From positions 70,466,064 through 70,530,063 of the forward strand of contig NC_079316.1 of NCBI RefSeq assembly GCF_029931775.1: 64,000 nt of DNA, written 5' to 3'. Every line of letters begins with the position of its first letter. Position 1 is the first letter of the stretch. The notes below the pieces were generated by a model. It worked only from the letters and a program-made list of their open reading frames with translations. It ran no database searches and was not told where the DNA came from. The stretch comes from Euleptes europaea. Lineage: Eukaryota > Chordata > Lepidosauria > Squamata > Sphaerodactylidae. Made by a program: the position numbers and the translations under genes. Below, one piece after another: positions 1-20,976 of the stretch.

Positions 1-130
1 CCGGGTTGGTATCCCCACTCCTCCACATGAAGCCAACTGGGTGTACCTTGGGCTAGTCTCAGTTCTCTTAGAGCTCGTACGCCAATTTGATTCTCCTTAA
101 AAGGTAGAGAAAACCAGCATATATCTTCTA
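1..130 (+). repeat. tRNA-derived SINE (CTTCTTC-tail family), cut by window edge
   Basis: The middle and tail of a tRNA-headed SINE seen nine or more times in this window: the box-B-like part, 'ccactcctccacatgaag', 'tgggctagt' and the tail 'ggtagagaaa..ccagcatat'. The head lies left of base 1. It sits downstream, in gene order, of OAT exon 8. Confidence 0.75.
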
Positions 131-314
131 CTGGCTCTTATCTAGAACAGACTGTGGTTGCTCACCAGGATGAGCTAGCGGTTTGCATCATATTTTATTT
201 CAGAGAAAAGGGTAAGTTTAGGGAAGTCAGCTTGTCTCTGAAAACGCAACCCTCCAGTTAAACTTAGCAGCCTTGTTAGCACAATCACGCTTCAATTTTC
301 GGAGGCCTTAGCTA

Positions 315-11463
<11,149 letters not shown>

Positions 11464-12277
11464 GATTGCAAATGGCTGCAGAGCTGAAAACAGAAGGTCA
11501 ACACACACAGGAAAAATAAGTAACAAATCCCAGAGATTCACAGAACACAATAGCTGCAGTACTGGGCTACAAGAAAATCCAGTAGCGTTTATTTTTTTCA
11601 AAAAAAAACTTCTACAAAAGGCTGTGATTACATTCAGGATTCGAACATACAGCAAAATCATCTTTTGGGAATGAGGGGCGGTTCTCCTAACCTCACCACT
11701 GCTCTTCCATACTACACTTGTGTTTAATTTTTTAAAAAACCACCATCCATGCCTCTCCCTCCCATTTCTGAAGATTATATATATACTGTGTATTTACTTC
11801 CTCCTGTTGTGGCTCTCTTCAATGCATACTTAGTAATCAGAATGTGGCTAGGGCCGTGTCTAGAACTCTTTGCAGAAACATAAAAAGGAAAAGACAATTA
11901 GAGTAGAAGTTCTGGGGGTGGGGGGACCTGCCAAATTTAAGAATGTAAAAATATCTCTGGATTGGTCACATTAATCCACCATTCTAATTGTGGCCAGCCA
12001 CAAACTTCTGGGAAACTTACAAGGAGAACACCGAGGTCCAGCACAAAGGCAACAGACTTCCCTTGTTGTTTGTCCTCCAGCATGTAGTATTTGGAGATAC
12101 ACTGAAAGGTTGGTTCAGACAGGATGTTTTCTTTGACTATTTAGTAGCTGCTTTAAAAGCTGGAAACTCCCCAACCCAAGGACTGGACTGCTTGGGTTCC
12201 TACATTTTTTGTACTTGTTACATGGTATTAGAAAGTTTGAGCCCACTGAACACTGCTGCATTATTTACATATGATTT

Positions 12278-12500
12278 GTGTGTGTGTGTAAAGTGCCGTC
12301 AAGTCGCTGCCAACTTATGGCGACCCCTTATGGGGTTTTCAAGGCAAGAGACTAACAGAGGTGGTTTGCCAGTGCCTTCCTCTTCACAGCAACCCTGGTA
12401 TTCCTTGGTGGTCTCCCATCCAAATACTAACCAGGGCTGACCCTGCTTAGCTTCTGAGATCTGACGAGATCAGGCTAGCCTGGGCCATCCAGGTTAGGGC
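12278..12500 (-). mobile_element. 5S-rRNA-derived SINE, intact with target duplication
   Basis: Reverse orientation, starting in a TG run then 'aaagtgccgtcaagtcgctg' and ending in the 5S head ('tgacgagatcaggctagcct'). A perfect 11-bp duplication, acatatgattt, lies at 12267-12277 and 12501-12511. Confidence 0.92.
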
Positions 12501-12679
12501 ACATATGATTTACTTTTTTAAAAAATCCAAAGAGTTACATTTAATAATACAGCCACTGCTTCCAGGCCTTTGCAACACCAACAGCAGACACAGACTAACC
12601 CTCAAAAAAATAAAGTCTGCTTTACCACTCGGAACCAGGAACTACCAGCTAAATCATCCACCACTTCATAGGGCTGCCC

Positions 12680-13180
12680 CCGAGACTGATCTGGCAAATC
12701 CAGCTGCTTCACAATGCAGCAGCGAGGGCCCTTATGGGGGACCCCGCTGAGAGCACACATCCAGCCAGCGCTCCATCAACGGCACTGGCTCCAGGTAAAG
12801 TGCTGGGTCAGGTTCAAGGTGCTGGCTTTAACCTTTAAAGGCCTAAACCAGGGATGTCAAACATAAGGCCCACGGGCCAGATCCGCCTCTTGAGAGCTCT
12901 TATCCGGCCCATGAGCCAGCCACTCCCTCCAGTTTCAATCTGGGCTGGTGAGGCCTGCCCTGGCCCGACCAAGTGACATTTACCGTATGTCACATCCGGC
13001 CCTCGTAACAAAAGCGTTCAACACCCCTGCCCTAAACAGTCGGGGACCATCGTATCTGCAGAACCATCTCTGCCAGTACGCCCACCAGAGAGTGCTGCGC
13101 TCAGCAAACACCAACTTGCTGGTGGCCCCCGACCTGAGAAGTGTCCAGCTGTCCTCAACCAGGGCCAGGACTTTTTTCAG
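12680..13180 (+). mobile_element. L2/CR1-like LINE 3' fragment, interrupted by hAT miniature
   Basis: Conceptual peptides QLLHNAAAR and then 'TALAPGKVLGQVQ' resemble the C-terminal part of L2/CR1 reverse transcriptases (IQLLQNAAAR..LHWLPVxxRI). After the hAT insertion the LINE resumes at 13038 with 'tcggggaccatcgtatctgc'. The frame is decayed. Confidence 0.65.
12849..13029 (+). mobile_element. hAT-type miniature element (copy 2), nested in LINE fragment
   Basis: Starts 'cagggatgtcaaaca' and ends 'ttcaacacccctg'. It is flanked by gcctaaac / ccctaaac (8 bp, one mismatch) at 12841-12848 and 13030-13037. Same family as 1558-1745 in the opposite orientation. Confidence 0.85.
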
Positions 13181-13228
13181 CCTTAAGTGGTAGAGAAAGT
13201 CGGCATATAAAAACCAACTCTTCTTCTT
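13180..13228 (+). repeat. tail fragment of the CTTCTTC-tail tRNA SINE
   Basis: 'ccttaagtggtagagaaagt' followed by 'cggcatataaaaaccaactc' and TTCTTC. Only the 3' end is present. Confidence 0.8.
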
Positions 13229-13360
13229 TGTTAACTGCAAGGTTAGCTATCTCAACATGCTTGCAAAACATCATTGACCCATTAGAAGTACGCATAACAT
13301 TTTTCCCACAGCATTAAGCAAGGCCAGCCTAACAAGTAAAAGAAGGATATCCATTTATAT

Positions 13361-13589
13361 GAAGAAGAAGAGTTGGTTTTGGTACCCCGCTTTCCTCTAC
13401 AGTAAGGAGTCTCAAAGCGGCTTACAATTGCCTCCCCCCACACACACAACAGGCAACCTGTGAGGTAGGTGGGGCTAAGAGAGTTCTGAGAGAACTGTAA
13501 CTAGCCCAAAGTCACCCAGCAGGAGTGGGGAATAAAACCTGGTTCTCCAGATTAGAGTTTGCCGCTCTTAACTACTACACCACACTGGT
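13361..13589 (-). mobile_element. tRNA-derived SINE (CTTCTTC-tail family)
   Basis: Reverse complement: 'gaagaagaagagttggtttt' at the left end. 'ctcttaactactacaccaca' at the right is the A-box end of the tRNA head. 'gaggtaggtggggct' and 'cccaaagtcacccagca' lie in between. Confidence 0.88.
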
Positions 13590-14370
13590 TATACTTTAAA
13601 TTGACTTCATTCACCTTTCCCATTTGTGTCTCCAGAGGCAATCATCATCTTAAAATAGTTCAGTAGAACAGAATTTACAGCAAAGTCAACGCTGGTGCAC
13701 TCTCCTAAGATCATTTACTGTGCAATTCTGCGTACAGTCTAATCCATTAAAATTAATGGAGTAACTCTGGCCAGGATTGCACTATTAGCATCCCACTGTT
13801 CACACGCGTATTAAGAGCTGACACAATTTTGCTACCTCTTTCAGAGGATGAAGAGTTAACTTCTGTTATTAACACTAAATGTTAACAGAGTTCAAATAAG
13901 ATGTAGAATATTCCCCCCTTTTGATGAAGCCCAGATTTCAAATTGCATCACTCAGTTACATCAGTTTGAACTACCCACTGTGATAGGTCTAGCTGCACAC
14001 AGCCCCTCACAGTAAAGAAACTAGCTTGCTCAATGCTGCTTTAATAAAGGTTATTTCCTGGCTTTTAAAAGAGATAGTCCCAATACTGCGAAATAGCTGT
14101 CATGAAGTCTACCATCACAGCTGGGTAACAGAACAGAGTTATTTCTTGTTGCCTTTAGTAGCAAGAGTGTGGGATAAGAAAATAAAGCATCTTCCAGATA
14201 CAGCACCAACTTTTTAAAAAGCCAGATTTGACACTAGCAGCTCATAACACAGATTCAAATTATTACAGAGCCGATTCCCATAATTGGAGCAAAAGCTTCT
14301 TGGTCCGAATGGCCACTAAAGTGCACCAATGTTGAATTTATCCACACATGACATTAATTACCCTGTCAAT

Positions 14371-14580
14371 GCCCTGACCTGGATAGCCCAATCTCATCAG
14401 ATCTCAGAAGCTAAGCAGGGTCCATCCTGGTTAGTATTTGTATGGGAGGCCACCAAGGAAGTCCAAGGTCATGGCGCAGAGGCAGGCAATGGCAAACCAC
14501 CTCTGAACATCTCTTGCCTTGAAAACACCATGGGGTTGCCATAAATCAGCTGTGACTTAATGGCAAAATAATAATAACAA
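14371..14580 (+). mobile_element. 5S-rRNA-derived SINE
   Basis: The head is 'aatctcatcagatctcagaa' then 'gctaagcagggtcc'. The body is 'ggcaatggcaaaccacctct' and the tail 'ggggttgccataaatcagct', ending in an AATAATAA run. Confidence 0.88.
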
Positions 14581-15179
14581 CCATTTGCCTTTACTACCTG
14601 ATTTAGCAAACACATCCTATTGCAAGGTCCAGGGGGTGGAAGACCCATAATATTATCAGGGAAAGGAGAGCATTGAGCAGAATGGAGAGGTGTCAGGCTG
14701 GAAAAAAGATGATCGTTTTTTCACAGTGGAAGGAAGAATGGAGGAGAGTCAGTACATGAGGTACATGCATTCATCTCATTTTCCACTCTGATGGTTTCAC
14801 AAGCTTTGTTCTGCGTGGTTGTTGTTTTTTACTGCAACAACCAGTTTGACCACTAGTCAACATGGGACAAAAAAATGCATGTACACCTCTCCCAAACCAC
14901 TTTTTACTCTTTAAAACTGTCTCTCTATAGCCCTAATCATCGCTCATAGTTACATATTGACAGCATAGTATAAATAGGGTTGGGCAGGAAAAGAGTACCC
15001 AAATAGATTATTGCCTTTGCTTCTGAGGAAATTGGGCAAAGTCAGTAATTCAAGAGCAAACACATAACCCAAGCATAAACTTTCAAGGACTAGAGTACCT
15101 TCATCAAATACATATGCAGACATATATATTTGAAGTAAGGAAGTATCTTCCACGAAGAGCAACATTTCTGTAAAAACAA

Positions 15180-15262
15180 GCAATCCTATGCAGAGTTACT
15201 CCAGTCTAAGCTCACTGAAATGAATGGGCTTAGAATGATGTAACTCTCTTTAGGATAGCACG
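15180..15262. repeat. short palindromic dispersed repeat (TGCAATCCTA type)
   Basis: 'caatcctatgcagagttact' pairs with 'gtaactctctttaggatagc' across a centre near 'actgaaatgaatggg'. This is one of about ten related palindromic copies in the window; intact relatives are at 20899 and 51511. Confidence 0.7.
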
Positions 15263-15703
15263 GGCAGGTGTGACGCTGACGTTTAAAGAATTTATTCTCT
15301 AGATTAACTCACACACCCTCCCCTGGCGAGGACCCACTTAATGAACCCTACAAAGTGGTCCCCTGTCTATCCTAGGGAGAAATCCAGCATCACTGTTTTT
15401 CCTCAAAAATGTTATGCTGCTAGGTACTGGATTAGCAAAGTATCGAGAGAGAGAGGGGGGGGGCTCTACGGCTAAAGGGAAAAAGAGCGATCAAAGCTCG
15501 ATGGGGAGATAACAGAAAGCGAATGACAAAAAAAGTTTTTCACCTTATAACAAGCGGAAAGATGCAGCGCATAACTCCTAAAGGCGAGACTTGCTTGTCT
15601 CCCTAGAAATCCTCCTTCCTCGCCCCAGGAGGTGGAGAATTCTAGGCACATTCATTCAATGAGAGCAAAGCGGACAGGAAACAAACGCTCTGCACGTACA
15701 TGT

Positions 15704-15707
15704 GTGC

Positions 15708-15772
<65 letters not shown>
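15704..15772 (+). repeat. (TG)n(TA)n microsatellite
   Basis: About 28 bases of TG repeat followed by about 45 bases of TA repeat. Able to form Z-DNA or cruciforms, and likely to be length-variable. Confidence 0.95.
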
Positions 15773-15773
<1 letters not shown>

Positions 15774-15852
15774 CATTCTTTCTCCATATGTGCATATATA
15801 TATCTATATCGATACATACACTCAAACGCTCTGCACATGTGTGTATCTATAT

Positions 15853-16054
15853 CAGTGGTTGCCAAAGTGGGCAGTACCACCCGGGGGGGGGGGACAGTGG
15901 GATTACCTAGGGGGGCACTTAAGAGGCAAGGGTTGGCAGCAGGGGGGCGCTAGAGGTGGGCCCCTTCCACTGTGCTGTTGTATAGGGCAGGGGGCCCTGG
16001 GGTTGAGTTTGTGGGACTAAGGGGGCGGTGGCCCGAAAAGTTTGGGAACCACTG
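15853..16054 (+). mobile_element. hAT-type miniature element, 202 bp, GC-rich interior
   Basis: Termini 'cagtggttgccaaa' and 'tttgggaaccactg' are inverted repeats of the CAGTGGTTCCCAA hAT type. A perfect 8-bp duplication, atctatat, lies at 15845-15852 and 16055-16062. The interior is unusually G-rich. Confidence 0.9.
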
Positions 16055-16521
16055 ATCTATATATACACACACGTGTAGAGCATTTGTTTCCTGGCAGCTT
16101 TGCTCTCACTGAACGGATGTGCCTGGACTCCTTCGCCTCCTGGGGCGAGGAATGCCTATTTATTCATTTATTGGCGGCTTCAAGCCAGGTAAAGCCCCAA
16201 TAAACGCCTTGCACGGGGTTCAGAGAGACTATCCCGTGACAGATCCCAGCAGGAAGGAAAGGATCCGGGGCTCAGCTCTAAACCAAATTGAGTCAGGGGG
16301 AAGGGGGGGGCAACGCAGCAAAGCGCTGAAGGGCCAAAGGACGTGAGGGAATTAAACTCTGCGCTTTTAAGAGCCGAAACGCCGCCCAAAGGCCCAGCCT
16401 TAACAAATCCCCCCCGCCCCCATTATGAGCCAGCCTTGGCCGGGCATCTCCCGGTGAATAAAGAAGGCCCACAGGGCAAAGCGGCGCCGACATATTCATC
16501 CGACGCGGCGTTCCACCATAC

Positions 16522-16605
16522 CTCCAAGAGCCGACTCCGCTGATCCCTCCGCCGAACGCACCGCGAAAGAGAGGAGGGGAGAAAGGCCGCGCCAACTGCC
16601 TTCAA
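16522..16605 (-). other. OAT: Candidate OAT exon 1 (5' UTR)
   Basis: In the CpG-rich block the minus strand offers a good donor, CTTGGAG|GTATGG, ending an exon at 16522. The sequence upstream is GC-rich and lacks a start codon in frame with the enzyme. The 5' limit is only estimated. A competing donor GTGAC|GTGAGT lies at about 16631. Confidence 0.45.
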
Positions 16606-16860
16606 CGGCTGTCACAGCTCAAAAGGCCGACTCACGTCACAAGTCCGCAAGGAAAGCCTCGCCGCCGCTGTCCGGGTACCCCATTGGCCTCGCCGCCGGT
16701 CCTCGGCCAATCACTACGCAGCGGTCCCTCCTCCCAGGCGACGCCCGCTTGCCATTGGTCGGCCTCTGTTCCTGCCACGCCAGTCACGGACCTTTCTTTG
16801 GGCCGTCCTTGCTCCGGTTTGTCCGACCAATCAGAGCGTCCCCGTGGAAAACCTTATCTG
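16606..16860 (-). promoter_or_regulatory. OAT: Probable OAT promoter, CpG-rich with four CCAAT boxes
   Basis: CpG-dense segment immediately upstream of the candidate OAT exon 1. CCAAT or its inverse ATTGG occurs at 16683-16687, 16707-16711, 16754-16758 and 16827-16831, spaced about 25-75 nt. There is no clear TATA box. A CRE-like TGACGTGA lies near 16631-16638. Multiple CCAAT boxes in a TATA-less CpG island are typical of NF-Y driven housekeeping promoters. Confidence 0.65.
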
Positions 16861-17174
16861 GAGGCTTCTCTGTTTTCCCTTTCAGCTCCGTTTCTTGTCT
16901 CTAATTCTTTCTCCACTGTGCTTAAGAGTGGAAAAAAAGAAACTAAAAAATATTTTTTTTAAACTTTAAAAAAGGTGCAGAACTACAATCTTGTATGGTT
17001 TTATGCCTTTTAAACTATCAGCGTTGCCCCCCAAACGACTCCTGGGAATTGTAGTTTGATAAGGATGCTGATTCCCTGATAAAGTTCCCCAGTATCCTTC
17101 ATATAATTGAAATTCCCAAGTTTTACCAGGGAGAAAGAATGACTACTAAGCCAATACATGCAGTCTGGTCCTAT
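16861..17174. other. Intergenic stretch upstream of OAT with a ZNF143-like motif
   Basis: AT-rich sequence. 17038-17057 reads 'actcctgggaattgtagttt', the reverse of the ACTACAATTCCCAG core bound by ZNF143/STAF. It may be a true upstream site or part of an old dispersed repeat carrying this core. Nothing else was recognised. Confidence 0.45.
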
Positions 17175-17815
17175 TGTGTGTGTGTTAAGTGCCATCAAGT
17201 GGCTTCCGGCTCATGGCGACCCTATGAATGAAAGTCCTCCAAAATGTCCTATCTTTGACAGCCTTGCTCAAGTCTTGCAAACTGAGGGCTGTGGCTTCCT
17301 TTATTGAGTCCATCCATCTCTTGTTGGGTCTTCCTCTTTTCCTGCTGCCCTCAACCTTTCCACTGACTCCTGTCGTCTCATGACGTGACCAAAATACGAC
17401 AGCCTCAGCTTAGTCATTTTAGCTTCTAGGGTCAGTTCAGGCTTGATTTGCTCTAGAACCCACTGATTTGTTTTTTTTTTTGGCAGTCCATGGTATCCGT
17501 AACGGTCTCCTCCTACACCACATTTCAAAGGAGTCTACTTTCTTCCTATCAGCTTTCTTCATTGTCCAGCTCTCACACCCATACATAGTAATAGGGAATA
17601 CGATGGCATGAATTAACCTGATCTTGGTGGCCAGTGACACATCCTTACACTTCAGAATCTTTTCTAGCTCCTTCATGGCTGCCCTTCCCAGTCTCAATCT
17701 CCTTCTGATTTCTTGGCTGCAGTCTCCCTTTTGGTTGATGATGGAGACAAGGAATAGAAAGTCTTCAACAATTTCAATTTCCTCATTGTCAACCTTAAAG
17801 TTGTGTAATTTATTA
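17175..17815 (-). mobile_element. RTE/BovB-like LINE, 3' end (reverse transcriptase C-terminus)
   Basis: The minus-strand frames carry MKELEKILKCKDVSLATKIR, VFPITMYGCESWTMKKAD and TKLRLSYFGHVMRRQES, which match the C-terminal domain of BovB/RTE polymerases (YGCESWTxKKA.., YFGHxMRR). The frames are interrupted. The 3' end at 17175 is 'ttaagtgccatcaagtggct' followed by a TG run, the same end as at 40778, 45715, 52388 and 58775. Confidence 0.85.
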
Positions 17816-17963
17816 ACCGAACCTATTTATTAACCGAAGGTATTTATTAACTGGAGATAAACCCTACTATGTTTGATGGGGTTTATGGTCACCTCCTTTC
17901 GATCCAAATTTTCCCAGATACAGGGTTGTTTGTTTTTCTGGGAGAATTCCAGGCTCCACCTAA

Positions 17964-18189
17964 GGGTTGCCAACCTCCAGGTACTAAACCTCCAGGTACT
18001 AAAATTACAACTAATCTCCAGACGATGGAGATCAGTTCACCTGGAGAAAATGGCTGCTTTGGCAATTGGACTCTATGGCATTGAAATCCCTCCCCGAACC
18101 CCACCCCCTCAGGCTCCGCCCCAAAAATCTCCCACCGGTGGCGAAGAGGGACCTGGCAACCCTATCCCCCCTGGAGATTGGCAACCCTA
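17964..18189 (-). mobile_element. Miniature element with AGGGTTGCCA ends
   Basis: Ends in 'agggttgccaacctccagg' and 'ggcaaccct'. Inside, in reverse, are 'ctatggcattgaaatccctc' and 'ccctcaggctccgcccc'. An extra 'ctggagattggcaaccct' follows the first right end, as if the terminus were duplicated. It is one of at least six copies in this window. Confidence 0.8.
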
Positions 18190-19646
18190 CCTGCACCTGG
18201 CACACCAATAGACATAGCTGAGAAAGAGAAGGGACTGGTTTGGGATGTGGTTTCCTTTTTGCTCCACTTCTTTAAGTTGTCGCATGACAACTTCATAGAA
18301 TCCTGAAGAGAGGACATCTTTCTTTTGCGAAGGGAATTCAAGTTGTTTTCTCTTGGTTTTTCTCCCCCTCCCATGATTCCTAATGCCTCCCAAGCTTGTT
18401 GTCTATTTGATCTCCCACTCCTCCACATAAAGCCTGCTGCCACCTCTGAATATCTCTTGCCTTGAAAACCTGGGGTCCCAATAAATGACTTGATCACACA
18501 TACACAGTTGTTTTGCAACTGATGAATGCCCTGAACCTTTACAATTGGACATGCTAGAAACTGAAATACGTATCTCAACGTGATGTTTCATTTAGCAATC
18601 AAGTGAACCTGGAAAGCTATGTATCAGCAAGTTTACAAGTAAATGTAAATAGAAAAACAGTAAAAGAAGTTTTTAACCCTCATCTTCAATCTTCTAATTT
18701 AATGTTCTTTTGTTTAATCTCTCTTCTCCTTGCCATCATTTCCTTTAACTTTATCTTTGTATATACTTTCTGCTTTTTTGTTGTCTGTGTTTTTCATTTC
18801 ACAGTCATACCTTTGTGCCCTTTCTTCCAGACCCTGTTTTTACTTGGCTTTCTGGGACCTTGTTCTTTGTTTTTGCCAACCTTGCAATGTTTCTTGGCTG
18901 AGAAATGGCACACTTGGGCTCTGTTGATAATCTCTCCTGCTCTTTCTTCACACACCCAGGCACCCAATAAAAGTCCATCTGGAAGTCCATGTGATGTATT
19001 AAGAATCCCCAGTTAACCTTCTCTAGATAATATAAACAGGTCCCAAGACTACCAGTACAATCATAAAAAAACACTTTCCTGAGAATAAATTCCATTGAAT
19101 AGACTGAATAGGATTCTGAGTAGACCTGCTTAAATTTGTGCTCTGCAAGGCCTTACAGCACCCAGATTTTAGAAGTTAGGAACTCTTTAGAAAACTACAC
19201 CACTTTCTCTCTAAGGGCAAGTCCACTCCTTCTGATTCAAGACTCACACTGAATTCACTGTCTGGATCTACTCAATATGCTACGAATCAAAATAAGTGCG
19301 GTGGCATCTTCCAATCTTATGACCAGGTGGCCTCAGAGTGCAAAATGCACATATCTGATTACTTCTAATAGCAGGCTAAGTACCTGTCTGTACACGCATA
19401 ACAACAGCACAAACCCCCTAATATTGGATAATGGTCACTGTGCTGTGGGAAATGGCTGTGCATAGCATGGTTTTCATGCTTATTCTGAAAATCAGAGGAG
19501 TTGTGGCTGTAGCACTGGAAAAGGAAAGTGCATGGCATTCAAAGAGTTGACATTTGAAAACAAAGCAATCAGTTTGTAAAATGGCAAGATAGTTCTGAAG
19601 AGGAAAGGGGAGTTTTGCTGCTGTTCTCCATCTTTCTTCAATGCTG
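18190..19646. other. Intergenic, mostly featureless
   Basis: Contains a chimeric SINE scrap (18408-18497). No gene was supported; the long hydrophobic reading frame at 18603-19016 looks like chance in T-rich DNA. Confidence 0.7.
18408..18497 (+). repeat. Chimeric SINE fragment: tRNA-SINE middle joined to 5S-SINE tail
   Basis: 'cccactcctccacataaagc' (tRNA SINE body) runs straight into 'cacctctgaatatctcttgc' and 'cttgaaaacctggggtccc' (5S SINE tail). This suggests template switching or a deletion between neighbouring SINEs. Confidence 0.6.
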
Positions 19647-20323
19647 CAATTAGGGTTGCCAGGTCCCTCTTCGCGACCAGCAGGAGGTTTTTGGGGCGGA
19701 GCCTGGGGGGTGGGGTTTGGGAGGGGAAGGACTTCAATGCCATAGAGTCCAATTGCCAAAGCGGCCATTTTCTCCAGGTGAACTGATCTCTATTGGCTGG
19801 AGCTCAGTTGTAATAGCAGGAGATCTCCAGCTAGTACCTGGAGGTTGTAGTAGGAAAGAGTCACCAGTACTGTAAACAAGTTGCTAAGAATGTACAGTAC
19901 ATGCTCAATTATAGAAATTTCTTCTCTTTTTAAACAAAGTGAAGTGCAGTGCAAAAACTATATTACAAACGTGAACGTGAGTTTTTACAAACCTAAACAT
20001 ACATACACATATATACAAATATACCCTTCTCAAGAGCAACTTGGAGTATCGAAGCTTCACAGCTACTTTCAAGATTTTCTAAGACTCTTTGGAATGTCCC
20101 TTTCAGTAACTTTTGAAGCATCGCTTTCGTTGTAAAATTCCCCTCTTGAGAAGGGTATATTTGTATATAGCTGTATGTGTATGTATGTTTAGGCTTGTAG
20201 AAATTCACTTTCAGGTTTATAATGTAGTTTTTGCACTGCACTTCACTTTGTTTAAAAAGAGAAGAAATTTCTATAATTGAGCGTGTACTGTGCATTCTTA
20301 GTACCTGGAAGTTGGCAACCCTA
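19647..20323 (+). mobile_element. AGGGTTGCCA miniature element split by a palindromic insertion
   Basis: The left part is 19647-19855 ('agggttgccaggtccctctt' to 'tagtacctggaggttg'). The right part is about 20300-20323 ('agtacctggaagttggcaac' and 'ccta'). The two parts join cleanly if the palindrome between them is removed. The 16-base sequence tagtacctggaggttg is repeated on both sides with one mismatch, as a target duplication. Confidence 0.8.
19885..20300. mobile_element. Palindromic (fold-back) element, arms about 155 nt
   Basis: The left arm 19885-20036 and the right arm 20143-20300 are inverted copies, roughly 90% alike by eye. They share 'ctcaattatagaaatttctt', 'aaagtgaagtgcagtgcaaa' and 'aaatatacccttctcaagag'. 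The spacer 20037-20142 is unique. With its short flanks (from about 19856) it lies inside the element above. No open frame is convincing. Confidence 0.9.
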
Positions 20324-20779
20324 GCTGCAATCCTATCTGCGAGTTTCACTTGGGAGTATGTCCCATTGAATTCAGAGGGAGCTACTGAAAGAAAACACAT
20401 GAAGGATCAGGTTGCACAACATTCTCCTGAATATTATAACTGCCTGGAGAAAAAATCTGCTGCCCCTTAATAGAGACATAATGTTGTTGTTTTTACCAGG
20501 TCATGGCCTTATGTCCATGCCATGAAAAGCTTCAACAGTCCCATTTCAGCTAATTAAACTTATATTAAAGAAGCAGGACGTTTTTCTCCAGTCCTGTTGG
20601 CAACCTTCCTTGAATTGCAACAAATGCATTTAAGTGTTCTGTATTAAACTTCAGTAGCCAAGTGGAACCTTTTGATTCTTGCTATAAATCTTACCTTTTC
20701 TATTATAATCTCTTGTCCCACCCACCCCCAAAATGGTAAATGATATTCCTAACAACTGTATCACTGTTGTACTGGTCAA

Positions 20780-20852
20780 AAAGGGCAAGAGTCCAGTAGC
20801 ACCTTAAAGACTAACAAAAATATTTTCTGGTAGGGTATGAGCTTGTTGTACT
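20780..20852 (+). repeat. Fragment of dispersed 'agactaacaaaaatattttc' repeat
   Basis: 'agtccagtagcaccttaaag', 'actaacaaaaatattttctg' and 'gtagggtatgagctt'. The same family is at 30984-31109, 36550-36650 and, head-to-head, at 46497-46684. Confidence 0.75.
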
Positions 20853-20898
20853 GGGTGGGTGGGGGGATCACAGCCCTACCCAAGTTACGGAGATTTAC

Positions 20899-20976
20899 TG
20901 TGCAATCCTAAACAGAGTTACACCCTTCTAATTCCACAGAAGTCAACGGGCTTAAAAAAAGGGCAAGATTGCATTG
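20899..20976. repeat. Short palindromic dispersed repeat (TGCAATCCTA type)
   Basis: 'tgtgcaatcctaaacagagt' at the left and 'gggcaagattgcattg' at the right, around a centre 'ccacagaagtcaacggg'. The full family consensus is nearly self-complementary. Confidence 0.75.

Larger units (their letters stand above)
15616..16152. repeat. Large inverted repeat around TG/TA microsatellites in OAT intron 1
   Basis: The left arm, about 15616-15712 ('ttcctcgccccaggagg', 'gagagcaaagc', 'caggaaacaaacgctct'), is mirrored by the right arm, about 16064-16152 ('agagcatttgtttcctg', 'gctttgctctc', 'cctcctggggcgaggaa'). The centre holds (TG)n(TA)n at about 15704-15772, a second direct copy of the inner arm (about 15818-15852) and a hAT miniature (15853-16054). 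Confidence 0.85.
11484..16521 (-). other. OAT: OAT intron 1 (5' UTR intron)
   Basis: A 5 kb intron, if exon 1 is placed correctly. It contains a 5S SINE (12278-12500), an L2/CR1-like fragment split by a hAT miniature (12680-13180), a tRNA SINE (13361-13589), a 5S SINE (14371-14580), two small palindromic repeats and a large inverted repeat around TG/TA microsatellites (15616-16152). The stretch 11484-12266 shows nothing recognisable. Confidence 0.65.

Noticed and set aside
11988-12440. 150-codon plus-strand frame beside OAT.
   Set aside because: Its second half is a reverse 5S SINE; the first half resembles nothing.
15632-15910. Reading frames on both strands with long runs of Tyr-Ile or Val-Cys.
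   Set aside because: Translations of the TG/TA microsatellite.
18603-19016. 137-codon hydrophobic frame with many Phe and Leu.
   Set aside because: T-rich DNA gives such frames by chance. No family resemblance, no splice context.
19881-20135. Two similar proteins on opposite strands (19881-20135 plus, 19993-20400 minus).
   Set aside because: They are similar only because the DNA is an inverted repeat; neither shows coding bias.
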